Source: Symbiodinium natans (lineage: Eukaryota; Sar; Dinophyceae; Suessiales; Symbiodiniaceae). Taken from it: a stretch of 64,000 nt of DNA. Where the stretch lies: NCBI GenBank assembly GCA_905221605.1, contig CAJNDS010000596.1:1-64000 (forward strand), in the 5' to 3' direction. Shown here one piece after another: positions 35,401 through 42,090 of this stretch (position 1 is its first letter; each line of letters starts with the position of its first letter). The notes below the pieces were generated by a model, which saw nothing but the letters and a program-made list of their open reading frames with translations, did not search any database and was not told the DNA's origin. Position numbers and translations under genes: made by a program.

Positions 35401-37910
35401 GGTTGAGAAAGTCAGCCAAGTTTGTTCACTTTCACACGCTGAAAGTTCGTTCGCAGGTTTGTAGACCGCTGCCCAGAGCAGTGCTCGTGTGCCTTGTTTG
35501 TGCACGCGTGATGTGTAGACTATGGTCCAGACTGGCGCTCTTTCTGATGTTTGTTTTTGGTCTTTCTTTGTGATTTGCAGACTGTGGCCTGGAGTTAGGC
35601 CGGCTTCTCCTTCTTCTCCTTCTTCTTCTTCAGGTTCTGATTTTGAGTGGTTCGGGTTTGTTTGGCCTTGTCGATCCCTTACTAGAAGGTACTCGAACTC
35701 GATGGCCATGATCACCGAGTTTTAATGGCTTTCTTTGAGCACGCACCATCGGCTCTGGCACGCATGCTTCAAGAGCACAGAAACACAGGTTCACCGCTTT
35801 CGCCGCTTTGCGGCGAGCGCTGCTATAAAACGTGCCCCTATTGGCGCAACTCTTCCTCGGTCAGACTCACCGAATCTCACCGAACAAACTAATGAATGCC
35901 ATCAGGTCTAGCATTGTAAAAGCCACGGCCCGCATGATGTTTTGGGGCAAGCGGGCTCGGAGTCCCTCAAGCAAGTGCCGGCTGTTGCAGCCAACTCAAT
36001 TGTGACACCCGCCGTTGTAGCCACGATGTCATCGAGGCCAATGTCGCCCTTTACTCCGACCTTGGACAAAAGGGTTAGCGTTTCCTGTTTAGGGTTTATG
36101 GGGTTTATGGGGCTTATAGGGCTTATAGAGCTGATAGGGTTTATAGGGCTTATGTTATATGGTTTAGGGGTGTTTAGGGTGTTGGAGCTGCAAGAGGAGG
36201 TTTTCGATCGCTTGAGGACTCAAGGGCTCTGCGGAGGTACGCAGTTCAGTCAAGTTGAAAGGGGTACCTTGGTGCCCAAAGCAGGGGAAATTTCACGAGG
36301 GTCATGCAGAAACATGGGAGTAGGCCCAGTGGCACCAGTCGTGGCATAGAACCGAACTCTCTCTGCAATCGCAGGGATCTGCACCGAGGCTTGCAGCCAG
36401 GAGTTACCCTGGCAAGCTTCATTCAACTTTGCTCTTGGAGACACTTTCGGAGCAGAAGACCTTCAAATACCAAGACTCAGCAGGTGAACATCGACAACTT
36501 CGAAAGCATGGGAGAAAGGCGATGTGCTTCCGACCCTTCGAACCTTCCCTGCCTGATCGCCGGACTTCTCCCAGAGGGTCGTCCAGGAGCCAGCCACGAG
36601 AATCTGAACTCTCAGGGAGGCAATGGCCGTGCCGTACATGTGGTACCAGAAGTTGAGACGAAAGATGCGGTACCCTTCAAGGGAAATGCTCTGAAGCACC
36701 GCTGTCTTCTCAAACCCACCTGGCTGGATACTGGCCTCGACGTACACCTGAGTCTCCGTCAAAGAAGAGGGGTGGCGAAACTGTGAGCCATCAACATATC
36801 TGGCCATATGCCAACATGATATCAGCCGCCAAGATGCATACCATTCTCCGCTGTGGGCCGCCGAGGGTCCGGTATACGCACTGCTCGTTGGACCACTTTT
36901 CCTCTTCCACGCCCAATCTGCGTTAGGGTCGGCTGGCCAAGACGTCGCAACATCCGGGTCCCAGCCGCAGAAGTTGCTTTCAAAACTGCAGTTGAGGTTC
37001 GGTGCAGCAGGCAAGTCCGTCCCGTCCAAAACGATGGCGATTGGCGCCTTAAGACAAGATGAGGCACTTCGAGAAACGAAGACCCTCTCCTTTCAAACGG
37101 GAACAACCCCCCCCCCCCCCCCCGCATGCGACTAGACCAATCTGCGCAGCCCTGAGGATTCTACTACTCTATGACCATGATACACAAACTTCCATTGCGA
37201 CCACTTAAAACTGCGGCTGGCTCACGCTTTGCTGAAGACAAGATTTGTAGGCCGACACGGCAGCAGACTTGGCCACCACGTCCATTGCCTGGGTTGTTTT
37301 GGGGGGTCACGTCATGGGCGCTCCTCCTTGGGTTGTGCTCTAAGCATCTGAGCAACTTCACGCCCAGCTGCCTGGCATTCCCAAGCCCCCATTGCGGCTT
37401 TCCTGTTGGCGAAATGTTCTATGAGTGCTTGATGAAGAGCCTCCCGGTCGTTGTCAGAGACGCTGTTGGGGGCCCTCAACGTCTGGCCGTTCCAGCCAAA
37501 GTTGGCGGCAACGATGGGTGTTGCGATTTCACTGGCGCTGCAATCGGGCTTACAGATGCAGGAGAACCAATCAAAACCCATATTGAAAGCTAGCGCCGGC
37601 ACATTTGCCTCTGTCAGAGGCACGCGATTTTCGAGGCCTCGGTGCTGTTTGCACTAGTGAATTAACATCGTCTTACAATGCGGAACAGCTCCACAAGGTC
37701 TTTTTGAAATGATTCCCAAGATACTATGCACCAGAGTCTGTACTGTGCCTGAAGTGGCCCAAAGTGACAGCTTTTGATACTTCTCTGGAAATGCGCGCCG
37801 CATCTCCGTCAAGCACTCGGGAGAAGGCGGAAACAGAACCGGCGCCGCATCCGCCAAGCCCTTCCGGATCAACAGCATGAAGTCTTCCGTCTGCATGTAC
37901 TTCAAAGCTC
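23328..37910 (-). CDS. MAM, betaine-binding-like, Cys-rich, TM, TIR receptor gene
   Basis: This long multi-exon gene runs right to left. The modules, each annotated separately below, are an N-terminal Cys-containing region, a full MAM domain, an OpuAC-like substrate-binding domain, several Cys-rich modules, a multi-helix membrane region and a TIR domain. Many junctions were checked by phase. MAM exons of 210, 195 and 75 nt join at phase 0, and Cys-rich exons join as NL(G)YYSP and GGACIACVGG. By analogy it would be a type I-like or multi-pass surface receptor with the binding domains outside and TIR inside. No signal peptide or start codon was located; the 5' end may lie in candidate exons farther right. 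Introns of 90 to about 1200 nt fit, but larger gaps (32.7-36.0 kb) surely hide exons I did not find. One junction (32.30/32.19 kb) does not join in frame with a standard donor, so decay cannot be excluded. Confidence 0.7.
23519..24335. mobile_element. Terminal-inverted-repeat element, copy 1 (MITE-like)
   Basis: The ends are TAATGTGGTATCCTGATTAG(T) on the left and the complement of TAATGTCGTATCCTGATTAG(T) on the right, a 21-bp inverted repeat with one mismatch counting the flanking TA. A TA duplication at 23517-23518 and 24336-24337 suggests Tc1/mariner-type insertion. Inside are two tandem copies of a roughly 200-bp unit (CTTGACATTATTGTGGGGG through CCCGGGAAGCTTGAAGG), CTCCTCTTCC tracts and C runs. 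It has no transposase frame, so it is non-autonomous. It lies in the intron that splits the TIR domain. The other copy is 41028-41908. Confidence 0.85.
24621..25378 (-). CDS. Membrane region plus first half of TIR domain (exon)
   Basis: Begins after GGCAAAG|G near 25378. Hydrophobic stretches include TSCIVFFISFSSSLLTPLI, LSMVLMSTSAFLLPAGFLA, a segment around ALLVMLPLA, and TIGACLVLLILMFTSILALI. The order ESHPNEL-like, AYPSVFCGDS, FLFGRFRPGAELFAVWLLLR matches a membrane module I recall from large dinoflagellate Cys-rich receptors. After the last helix come N-R-S-K-K, then YHFFISHHKSKAGSMARWLK, the start of a TIR domain (strand A, box 1). The exon ends at a GC donor after RGQRF. Confidence 0.75.
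25379..26184. other. Intron-like sequence of the receptor gene
   Basis: Contains a C-rich patch at 25577-25612 and no coding signal I can anchor. Confidence 0.4.
26185..26250 (-). CDS. Candidate exon of membrane region
   Basis: 66 bases between an AG|G acceptor and a GT donor, encoding MLVHPAVDACHVQFKVFQF. The LHP-x(4)-C pattern resembles a segment between the first and later helices in related proteins, as far as I recall. Neighbouring junctions were not verified. Confidence 0.4.
27190..27309 (-). CDS. First transmembrane helix exon
   Basis: Starts after GCCGAG|G and joins the previous exon as GGAC|IACVGGDY, completing a C-x-x-C. It then encodes AFVSFLLVVILLLTTTAYFA, a clear transmembrane helix, followed by SSDKRLAS. 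This places all Cys-rich modules outside the membrane and the TIR domain beyond later helices. The right-hand boundary of the exon is uncertain; it may extend to about 27130 (ILISCSMGQLAVSLQ). Confidence 0.65.
27414..27572 (-). CDS. Cys-rich module exon
   Basis: 159 bases from GGCAG|G to a GT donor. Encodes YYSPADDAGSVFQC, then CPGGAPGTCAEGRD, then ACSACLPGLHAQGG with regularly spaced cysteines, like ephrin-receptor/GCC2-GCC3 modules common in dinoflagellate surface proteins. It joins both neighbours in phase. Confidence 0.75.
27652..27736 (-). CDS. Cys-rich module exon
   Basis: 85 bases from CTTTCAG|G to a GT donor. Encodes SVCIGSTLTLQPGQCGCHHE, then I-E-G-Y-L-N-L. The last base plus the next exon complete a Gly codon (NL-G-YYSP), which supports the junction. 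Confidence 0.65.
28325..28404 (-). CDS. Cys-rich module exon
   Basis: 80 bases encoding ELCGCQPGAHFVSGLCRHCP, then E-G-Q-T-L. Five cysteines are spaced C-G-C-x(9)-C-x-x-C, typical of the same module. The acceptor is CAAG and a GT donor follows. Confidence 0.65.
28618..28711 (-). CDS. Cys-rich module exon
   Basis: Begins after CCATAG|G and encodes MRECQPCGLGEWASEKG, then SSCNRCGADVT, ending at a GT donor. The C-x-x-C-x(3)-E-x(7-8)-C-x-x-C pattern is an ephrin-receptor-like Cys-rich unit. Confidence 0.65.
28712..30073. other. Long intron with degenerate telomere-like array
   Basis: 29160-29665 is a dense field of CCTATAAACCC/AACCCTCTA-like words, a decayed version of the CCCTAAA telomere unit. 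28830-29165 holds open frames without motifs. No exon was identified. Confidence 0.55.
30074..30191 (-). CDS. Cys-rich module exon
   Basis: Begins after GCGCAG|G and encodes ESGETRICEACPRGRYQGFP, then G-E-A-F-C-E-P-C-Q-A-G-T-T-A. This is the canonical C-x-x-C-x-x-G-x-Y/F ... C-x-x-C-x-x-G-T unit of ephrin-receptor-like modules. A GT donor follows CTGCAGG. Confidence 0.75.
31060..31871 (-). CDS. Betaine-binding-like domain, C-terminal exon
   Basis: Begins after CCCTGCAG|G (31871) and joins the exon 32187-32010 across a 138-nt GT-AG intron (YDASWFQ|VNNYTAHVSD). Features of the OpuAC-like (glycine-betaine/proline) ABC substrate-binding fold include FVYWWQPDVSF, whose W-W-x-P matches the ligand-cage region of that family, followed by VILPPYNPHEYNKGIF. 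Near the end ACALCPVGTRSQ begins the Cys-rich region. It is about 270 codons long; the exact end is uncertain. Confidence 0.72.
32010..32187 (-). CDS. Betaine-binding-like domain, middle exon
   Basis: 178 bases from ACTAAG|G to a GTGAGG donor. Encodes NYIPTLLKELGDRAPVNIGS, then G-Y-P-G-K-E-G-L, and ends ALSQSGLSLLYYRNYDASWF. The donor-acceptor pair with 31871 is unambiguous. The upstream junction with 32302 is not: the words GGAAACTACC and GGAACTACAT at the two ends form a short direct repeat, and the expected W-G-N-Y-I-P join needs a non-standard donor or one extra base. Confidence 0.7.
32302..32650 (-). CDS. Betaine-binding-like domain, N-terminal exon
   Basis: Begins after CTGCAAG|G near 32650. 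Encodes M-S-T-S-C-F-D-D-A-I-P-V-A-D, then SALIYTRLFQILASEKLGYN, then VEVLGGSS, and ends H-F-S-F-E-S-W-G-N-Y. The L-x(2)-I-L-x(4)-L-G-Y-x-V-E stretch and the later F-E-S-W are the usual landmarks of OpuAC-type binding proteins. Confidence 0.72.
32651..36008. other. Gap between the betaine-binding-like and MAM exons
   Basis: Expected to hold further exons. Telomere-like words cluster at 33610-33640, 33900-33985, 34185-34215, 34525-34620 and 34915-35075. A 175-codon minus frame at 35188-35715 with an acidic run (EPEEEEGEEGE) is unassigned. The candidate exons at 33984-34464 are listed separately. Confidence 0.4.
33984..34464 (-). CDS. Two candidate exons, unknown
   Basis: 34464-34252 encodes GFRAVSVEGDRSSSSSKLYP, then SELLEALHPRF; 34172-33984 encodes IKPEHPAFDKRSFALHYVM, then L-D-A-P-G-I-T-L-I-V. 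The composition is protein-like, but no domain is recognised and the flanks are full of TTTAGGG-like words. They may belong to the receptor gene or be decayed. Confidence 0.25.
36009..36060 (-). CDS. MAM domain exon 4
   Basis: Begins after GTCCAAG|G and encodes VGVKGDIGLDDIVATTA. GDIGLDDI is the signature that closes MAM domains (usually GDIAIDDI). The exon ends at a likely GT donor. Confidence 0.8.
36334..36408 (-). CDS. MAM domain exon 3
   Basis: 75 bases (25 codons) from GCCAG|G to a GC donor, encoding NSWLQASVQIPAIAERVRFY, then A-T-T-G. This matches the W-x(4)-V-x(8)-V-x-F-x-A-x-x-G part of MAM domains. Both junctions are phase 0. Confidence 0.82.
36553..36747 (-). CDS. MAM domain exon 2
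   Basis: 195 bases (65 codons) from GACTCAG|G to a GC donor. Encodes VYVEASIQPGGFEKTAVLQS, then RIFRLNFWYHMYGTAIASL, then WTTLWEKSGDQ. L-x-F-W-Y-H-M-Y-G and W-x-K-S-G-D-Q are hallmark MAM motifs. Confidence 0.85.
36838..37047 (-). CDS. MAM domain exon 1
   Basis: 210 bases (70 codons) from CTTAAG|G to a GC donor after GEWY. Encodes LDGTDLPAAP, then LNCSFESNFCGWDPD, then SGPTSSAYTGPSAAHSGEWY. C-x-F-E-x-x-x-C-x-W and T-G-P-x-x-A-H-S-G-x-Y are the opening motifs of MAM domains, which are extracellular adhesion modules. The 90-nt GC-AG intron to exon 2 joins GEWY|VYVEA without a gap. Confidence 0.85.
37372..37610 (-). CDS. Receptor N-terminal exon, Cys-containing
   Basis: Encodes EANVPALAFNMGFDWFSCIC, then K-P-D-C-S-A-S-E-I-A, and near the end K-A-A-M-G-A-W-E-C-Q. 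The two incoming bases complete a codon left by the exon at 37749, and the 239-base length ends at phase 0 with a GC donor that joins MAM exon 1 (37047) at phase 0. If the donor is skipped, the frame runs to a TGA at 37312. The function of this region is unknown. Confidence 0.55.
37749..37910 (-). CDS. Receptor N-terminal exon
   Basis: 162 bases from GTGCAG|G to a GC donor. Encodes ALKYMQTEDFMLLIRKGLAD, then LFPPSPECLTEMRRAFPEKY, then L-S-L-W-A-T-S. No domain is recognised. The phase agrees with the next exon (37610), which supports linkage. Confidence 0.5.
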
Positions 37911-39989
37911 CTGCACAGCGCAAGAGGATGCACTAGGGGTTCTCCCAAAACACCCTCTTCCTCCACCTTGAAGCAGCAACCAAACCAAAAAAAAACAAAC
38001 GAGTCTACCAAGTCAAGGCCGGGCTCCATTGAACCCAAGCTTCAGGCTATTGGCATACACCACGAAGTCGCTTCAATAGCCTTTCAAAGACCGTGTGCCG
38101 AAATGTGGGGTGTAAAAGACCCAGCTCTATCGGGGTCTAGGGTCTGTAAGATATAAGGTTCACGGGGAGGTGGTTCATTTAGGTTTCCAGCCATTCCTGG
38201 CGCCCCCCCCCCAACGGTCCTTCGCGCGGAATTGCCAGGAGAACATAACGGAGCTGAGTGAGTGCGTTGGCGGAAGTGAGTAGCACGTCATCGTTCTGGA
38301 AGACGTCAGCCGCAATGCTTTCGACCATGCCTAGGCCCAAGAATGCCCAAGAGTAACCTAGGAAAAGGGTACGTTTTTTGGTTTAAAGGGGTTTCTGAGG
38401 GAACCTTTGAATCCCTAAAAAAAGGGGGAATAAGGGGCCTACTCTGGGTCCTAGATGCCGTAGAAGTCATCAAGCGCCGCCTCGGCGTTCGCCTTTTTGG
38501 CAAGCTTCCTTAGGGAACCCCGGGGGTGTATCCCTTCCCAAGAGCTCGGAGAAAAGTTTTTGAAAGCAAACTCCCAATCATGAACCAGCACGCCCAAGCC
38601 CTCAAGGTTCCAGGTATTCACCTTCGTTCGATTTTTGGGAGCTTCCAAATTCAAGGCCGTGGCTCTGACGGAGGCGATCTTGCACAAGCTCCACGTGATA
38701 GTCCTCCAACAAACCTTTGAGCTGCTCTTGAAAGCGGGTTAGCTAGAAAGCTGTAGCTGCCCTGGTCGCCTAACTTTAAACCCTAAAGCCCAAACCAAGA
38801 ACGAGATGGCCAAGACTTCCAAAAGCGCCCAAGCAGCCGCCATTGACCAAAACACTCATGCAACTCATTCCTCGAACAGACGCAGGGGGTTGATAATTTA
38901 ACAGGGCTCGCTATTCTAGTTTTTTCTTTATCGTTTAGGGTACCCAAAAGGGCCCAAATTCTGGATCAACAGAAAACCCAGCGACTCGAGTGGGGTGTTG
39001 GGACACAAAGCACTGTGGACCAAAGGGGCTCCCCCAATCCTCCTCTTCGCACTGCAAGAGATGCAAGAGTCACCCTAAATCCTGAACCCTAAACCCCAAA
39101 GGGGAGCTTAAACACCTGGGCACCGTTCAGGGCATTTGTAGCGGTGGTGTCCAGGAGCGGCTTCAAGTTACTCTGCCAGGCCTCAGCTGAACTCAGCACT
39201 GCTGAATCACACAGGGATTTAAAAGCGATTTAAAAGCCAGGGTTCTGCAGGGTTTCAAACGCCCAAGGTTTTAACACCCAGGGTTATGAAACTCTTTGGC
39301 ATCTACAGACCGTGAATCTTGAAACAATTTTCCATTTTATCATCATTTTGCTTTAACTTCGGGATTTCACATTTGTTTCATTCTTTTCTTCACCCCTGAT
39401 GCCATCATCATTGTGTTATCGTTTCGCTATCATTGTTTAAACGTTTTGGGGACGGCTCGGGCGCTTTCTGCCAGACGATGAACAAACAGAAGACAAACAA
39501 TGATGAAAATAATTGTGAGCATGATAATAAAATGACAATAAGAATATGAAAAAATGATGAGAAAATGATGACAAATGGTAATAAAATGGTGATAAGTAAT
39601 AACATGATAGTAATATGAACATTTCCTGAGGCTCTCCTCATTTTCGAAAATTCCAGGATTCCCGGGTGCCCTTTCCCCGGCCCTTTTCCACCAAACGATA
39701 GGAAAAAATCACGATGGAACACGAACAATGATAATAAAATGGTAAACAAAAAGATCATAAAATGCGACTAAAATGATGCTAAGATGATACTAAATACTAA
39801 AATGATACCGAAAATCATACTAACATGACAATAGCATGAAAACGAACATGATAAATACATGATGATGAAATTGTAAATGATGATGAAACGATGATTTGAC
39901 GATGTTCAGCATGATTTGTTTTGATAACTGTGCCAGTCACGAAAGAGTCTTCTACACCCCGGGTTTCAGAACCCAGGGTTTACGGGCTT
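37911..39989. other. Spacer or intron, one weak exon candidate
   Basis: A minus frame at 38451-38687 encodes NLEGLGVLVHDWEFAFKNF, then SLRKLAKKANAEAALDDFYG, which is protein-like but unassigned. 39073-39100 has CCCTAAA words. 39330-39920 is a low-complexity stretch of ATGATAA/TGATGA-type words. Confidence 0.4.
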
Positions 39990-40550
39990 TCAACACCCAG
40001 GGGTTTTGAAAGCCTGAACGGTCCATTCACTGGCACGTGCATTGACAGTGGCAGCTGTGGAGTTGAACAGAACACTTCGGAAACCATATTTGAAGGCGTC
40101 GTTTTCTCGGAGCAGTCCCTGAACCGTGTCGAAGGCATGCTGAACGCTCGCCCCGCATCGGAGAAATTCTGTCATCTTGGTCGACAAGGCATTTTGGCGG
40201 TTGAGGAGGTTCAGCCTTTCCACGGCTTGCAAGACTTCGTCAACCCGTTGCAACAAGAGATCTTGACCCTCTCTCACGACCTGCACCTGGGCGGTCAGTC
40301 TCTCCTCAACCACGACAATCCTTGGGTGCCATCCCAAGAATGTCTTTAGTCGCAATTTAGAACTATCGTAACTAATGGCAACTATACGTTGTTTGGCACT
40401 CATGTTCATGCCTTCAAGCAGGCCAGGAAACAAATTCTTGATTTCTTTCAGGTCCTTGCGCGCAAGGTCCAATCTCCGCAAGGCTGCATCCATCTTTGCC
40501 CCCAACTCGACACGCACATCTTCCAACTGAGTTCCAAGTTCTGCCACCCC
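39990..40550 (-). CDS. Coiled-coil-like exon, unknown protein
   Basis: Opens after CATGCAG|G at 40550 and stays open for about 187 codons. It encodes long amphipathic helices: ELGTQLEDVRVELGAKMDAA, LRRLDLARKDLKEIKNLFPG, then EERLTAQVQVVREGQDLLLQ, RVDEVLQAVERLNLLNRQ. There is no glycine or proline in the main runs. The exon probably ends before the stop. I recognise no family. It could be an N-terminal part of the receptor gene or a separate upstream gene. Confidence 0.5.
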   Translation of the reverse strand, partial: GVAELGTQLEDVRVELGAKMDAALRRLDLARKDLKEIKNLFPGLLEGMNMSAKQRIVAISYDSSKLRLKTFLGWHPRIVVVEERLTAQVQVVREGQDLLLQRVDEVLQAVERLNLLNRQNALSTKMTEFLRCGASVQHAFDTVQGLLRENDAFKYGFRSVLFNSTAATVNARASEWTVQAFKTPGC

Positions 40551-40794
40551 CTGCATGAGCATGAGCGTGCCAAGCTGCTCACAATTCTGAGCACTGGCGG
40601 CGTCATAAGCCTCGGGTCAGCGTTGCCACTGGGAAATTGCCCCAAGAATGGTAGAGCAAACACCAGCTACTTTTATTTCCACCATCTGGTTGACAAATCC
40701 GCGTCTTATGGCCAGGTTCTGAAACTCTGTTCTCTATACCCCCCCCCCCCCCTAGAACCATCACAAAAATAATATTCTTAATGCTCCCTCTGGA

Positions 40795-40970
40795 TTTGAT
40801 TCTACGAGAAGGAGAAATAGCTCCTGAGGAACTGGGGCCCAGAAGCACTCTCCAAGTTGTCCTGCGCTTCCTCTATCCCCACCAACATGTCTGTAACCGC
40901 CAAGGCGGCCCCTGCCGTTGGGTTTACCGATCCCGCCGCGGCTGCAGAGCCACCGCTGAAGGAACTTACT
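40795..40970 (-). CDS. Candidate exon, unknown
   Basis: Encodes SGGSAAAAGSVNPTAGAALA, then VTDMLVGIEEAQDNLESASG, ending at a stop after RSYFSFS unless spliced after GPQ. It lies just upstream of the coiled-coil exon in the direction of transcription and may belong with it. Confidence 0.35.
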
Positions 40971-41027
40971 TCTGTAACCAAGGAATAGAAAAATTGAAGA
41001 ATAGAAAAATTTCTTAAAGCTCAACTA

Positions 41028-41908
41028 ATGTGGTATCCTGATTAGTGTGAGGGCCCCCCCCCCCCCTCCCCCCCCCCAAACTAAATCCACCCCCGTAATA
41101 GTGTTAAAAAAAGGGACCCCCCCAAACTAATTTTCGGCCCCGGGCCCCCCCCCCACCGGCTCCTCTTCATTTCCTCTTCGCTCCTCTTCCCTCTCCTCTT
41201 CCTCTCCTCTTCCTTTCCCTCTCCTCTTACATAATTAAGCTCAGGTAAGCTCAGATGAGCTCAGCTCAGGTAAGCTCAGGTAAGCTCAGGAAAGCTCAGC
41301 CCCCCCCCCCCTCCCCCCGAAAACCTTGACATTATTGTGGGGGTGCATTTTTTTTTAAATGGGGTTCGGGGCAGCACGTGGACTACCCCCTTCAAAATTT
41401 GATGGCTAGGCCTCCTCAGATAAGCGAAGTCATAAGGAATCCTTGTTTTCCGGCCTGGTCGTCGACCCTGAACCCGGGAAGCTTGAAGGCCCGCCCCCTC
41501 CCCCCCCTCCCCCCGAAAACCTTGACATTATTGTGGGGGTGCAATTTTTTTTTTTAAATGGGCTTCGGGGCAGCACGTGGACTACCCCCTTCAAAATTTG
41601 ATGGCTAGGCCTCCTCAGATAAGCGAAGTCATAAGGAATCCTTGTTTTCAGGCCTGGTCGTAGACCCTGAACCCGGGAAGCTTGAAGGATCAGCTCAGGT
41701 TGGGGATGACAGCTCAGAACTCCGACTTGAAGCTGCTCTTCTTTTGCTCTTTTCTTTCATCATCTTCTTCTTTTTTTTCTCTGTTCCGAAACCCATGCCC
41801 GAAAAAACTTTACTTTATTGTGGGGGGGCAATCCAAATTGGGTCTCCTGAATAATTTTTGGAAAACTTTTCATTATTGAGGGGGTCCAGACTAATCAGGA
41901 TACGACAT
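41028..41908. mobile_element. Terminal-inverted-repeat element, copy 2 (MITE-like)
   Basis: Same ends, TA flanks (41026-41027 and 41909-41910) and inner order as 23519-24335, but 881 bases against 817. The differences are in C runs and in AGCTCAGGTA repeats (about 41237-41300, longer here). Both inner ~200-bp tandem units are present, and the 3' part (CTTTACTTTATTGTGGGGG to the end) is almost identical. No transposase frame. Confidence 0.85.
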
Positions 41909-41912
41909 TATT

Positions 41913-42090
41913 GGCTAAGGGACCGTAGACCGCCCCAAGCGCTCTGCCTTTCTGCCTCTGCTAACTCGCGTTGAACCTGTTTGTCATAGCACTCGTTGAG
42001 GCAATCTTGTAACGTGCGCTTTCCCCAAGTAACGCATATGCCTGGCAGTTCTTCACTCACGTGCTCTTTGCTCGCCGACCTTGTAACTTG
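41913..42090 (-). CDS. Candidate exon, unknown
   Basis: Minus frame encoding VTRSASKEHVSEELPGICVT, then LQDCLNECYDKQVQREL and AEAERQSAWGG. The composition is protein-like, but no motif is recognised and splice sites are not anchored. Element copy 2 lies immediately downstream. Confidence 0.25.

Noticed and set aside
35188-35715. 175-codon minus frame with an acidic run, between MAM and binding-domain exons
   Set aside because: It has no start context, splice sites or recognised motif, and a large part reads through TTC-rich low-complexity DNA.
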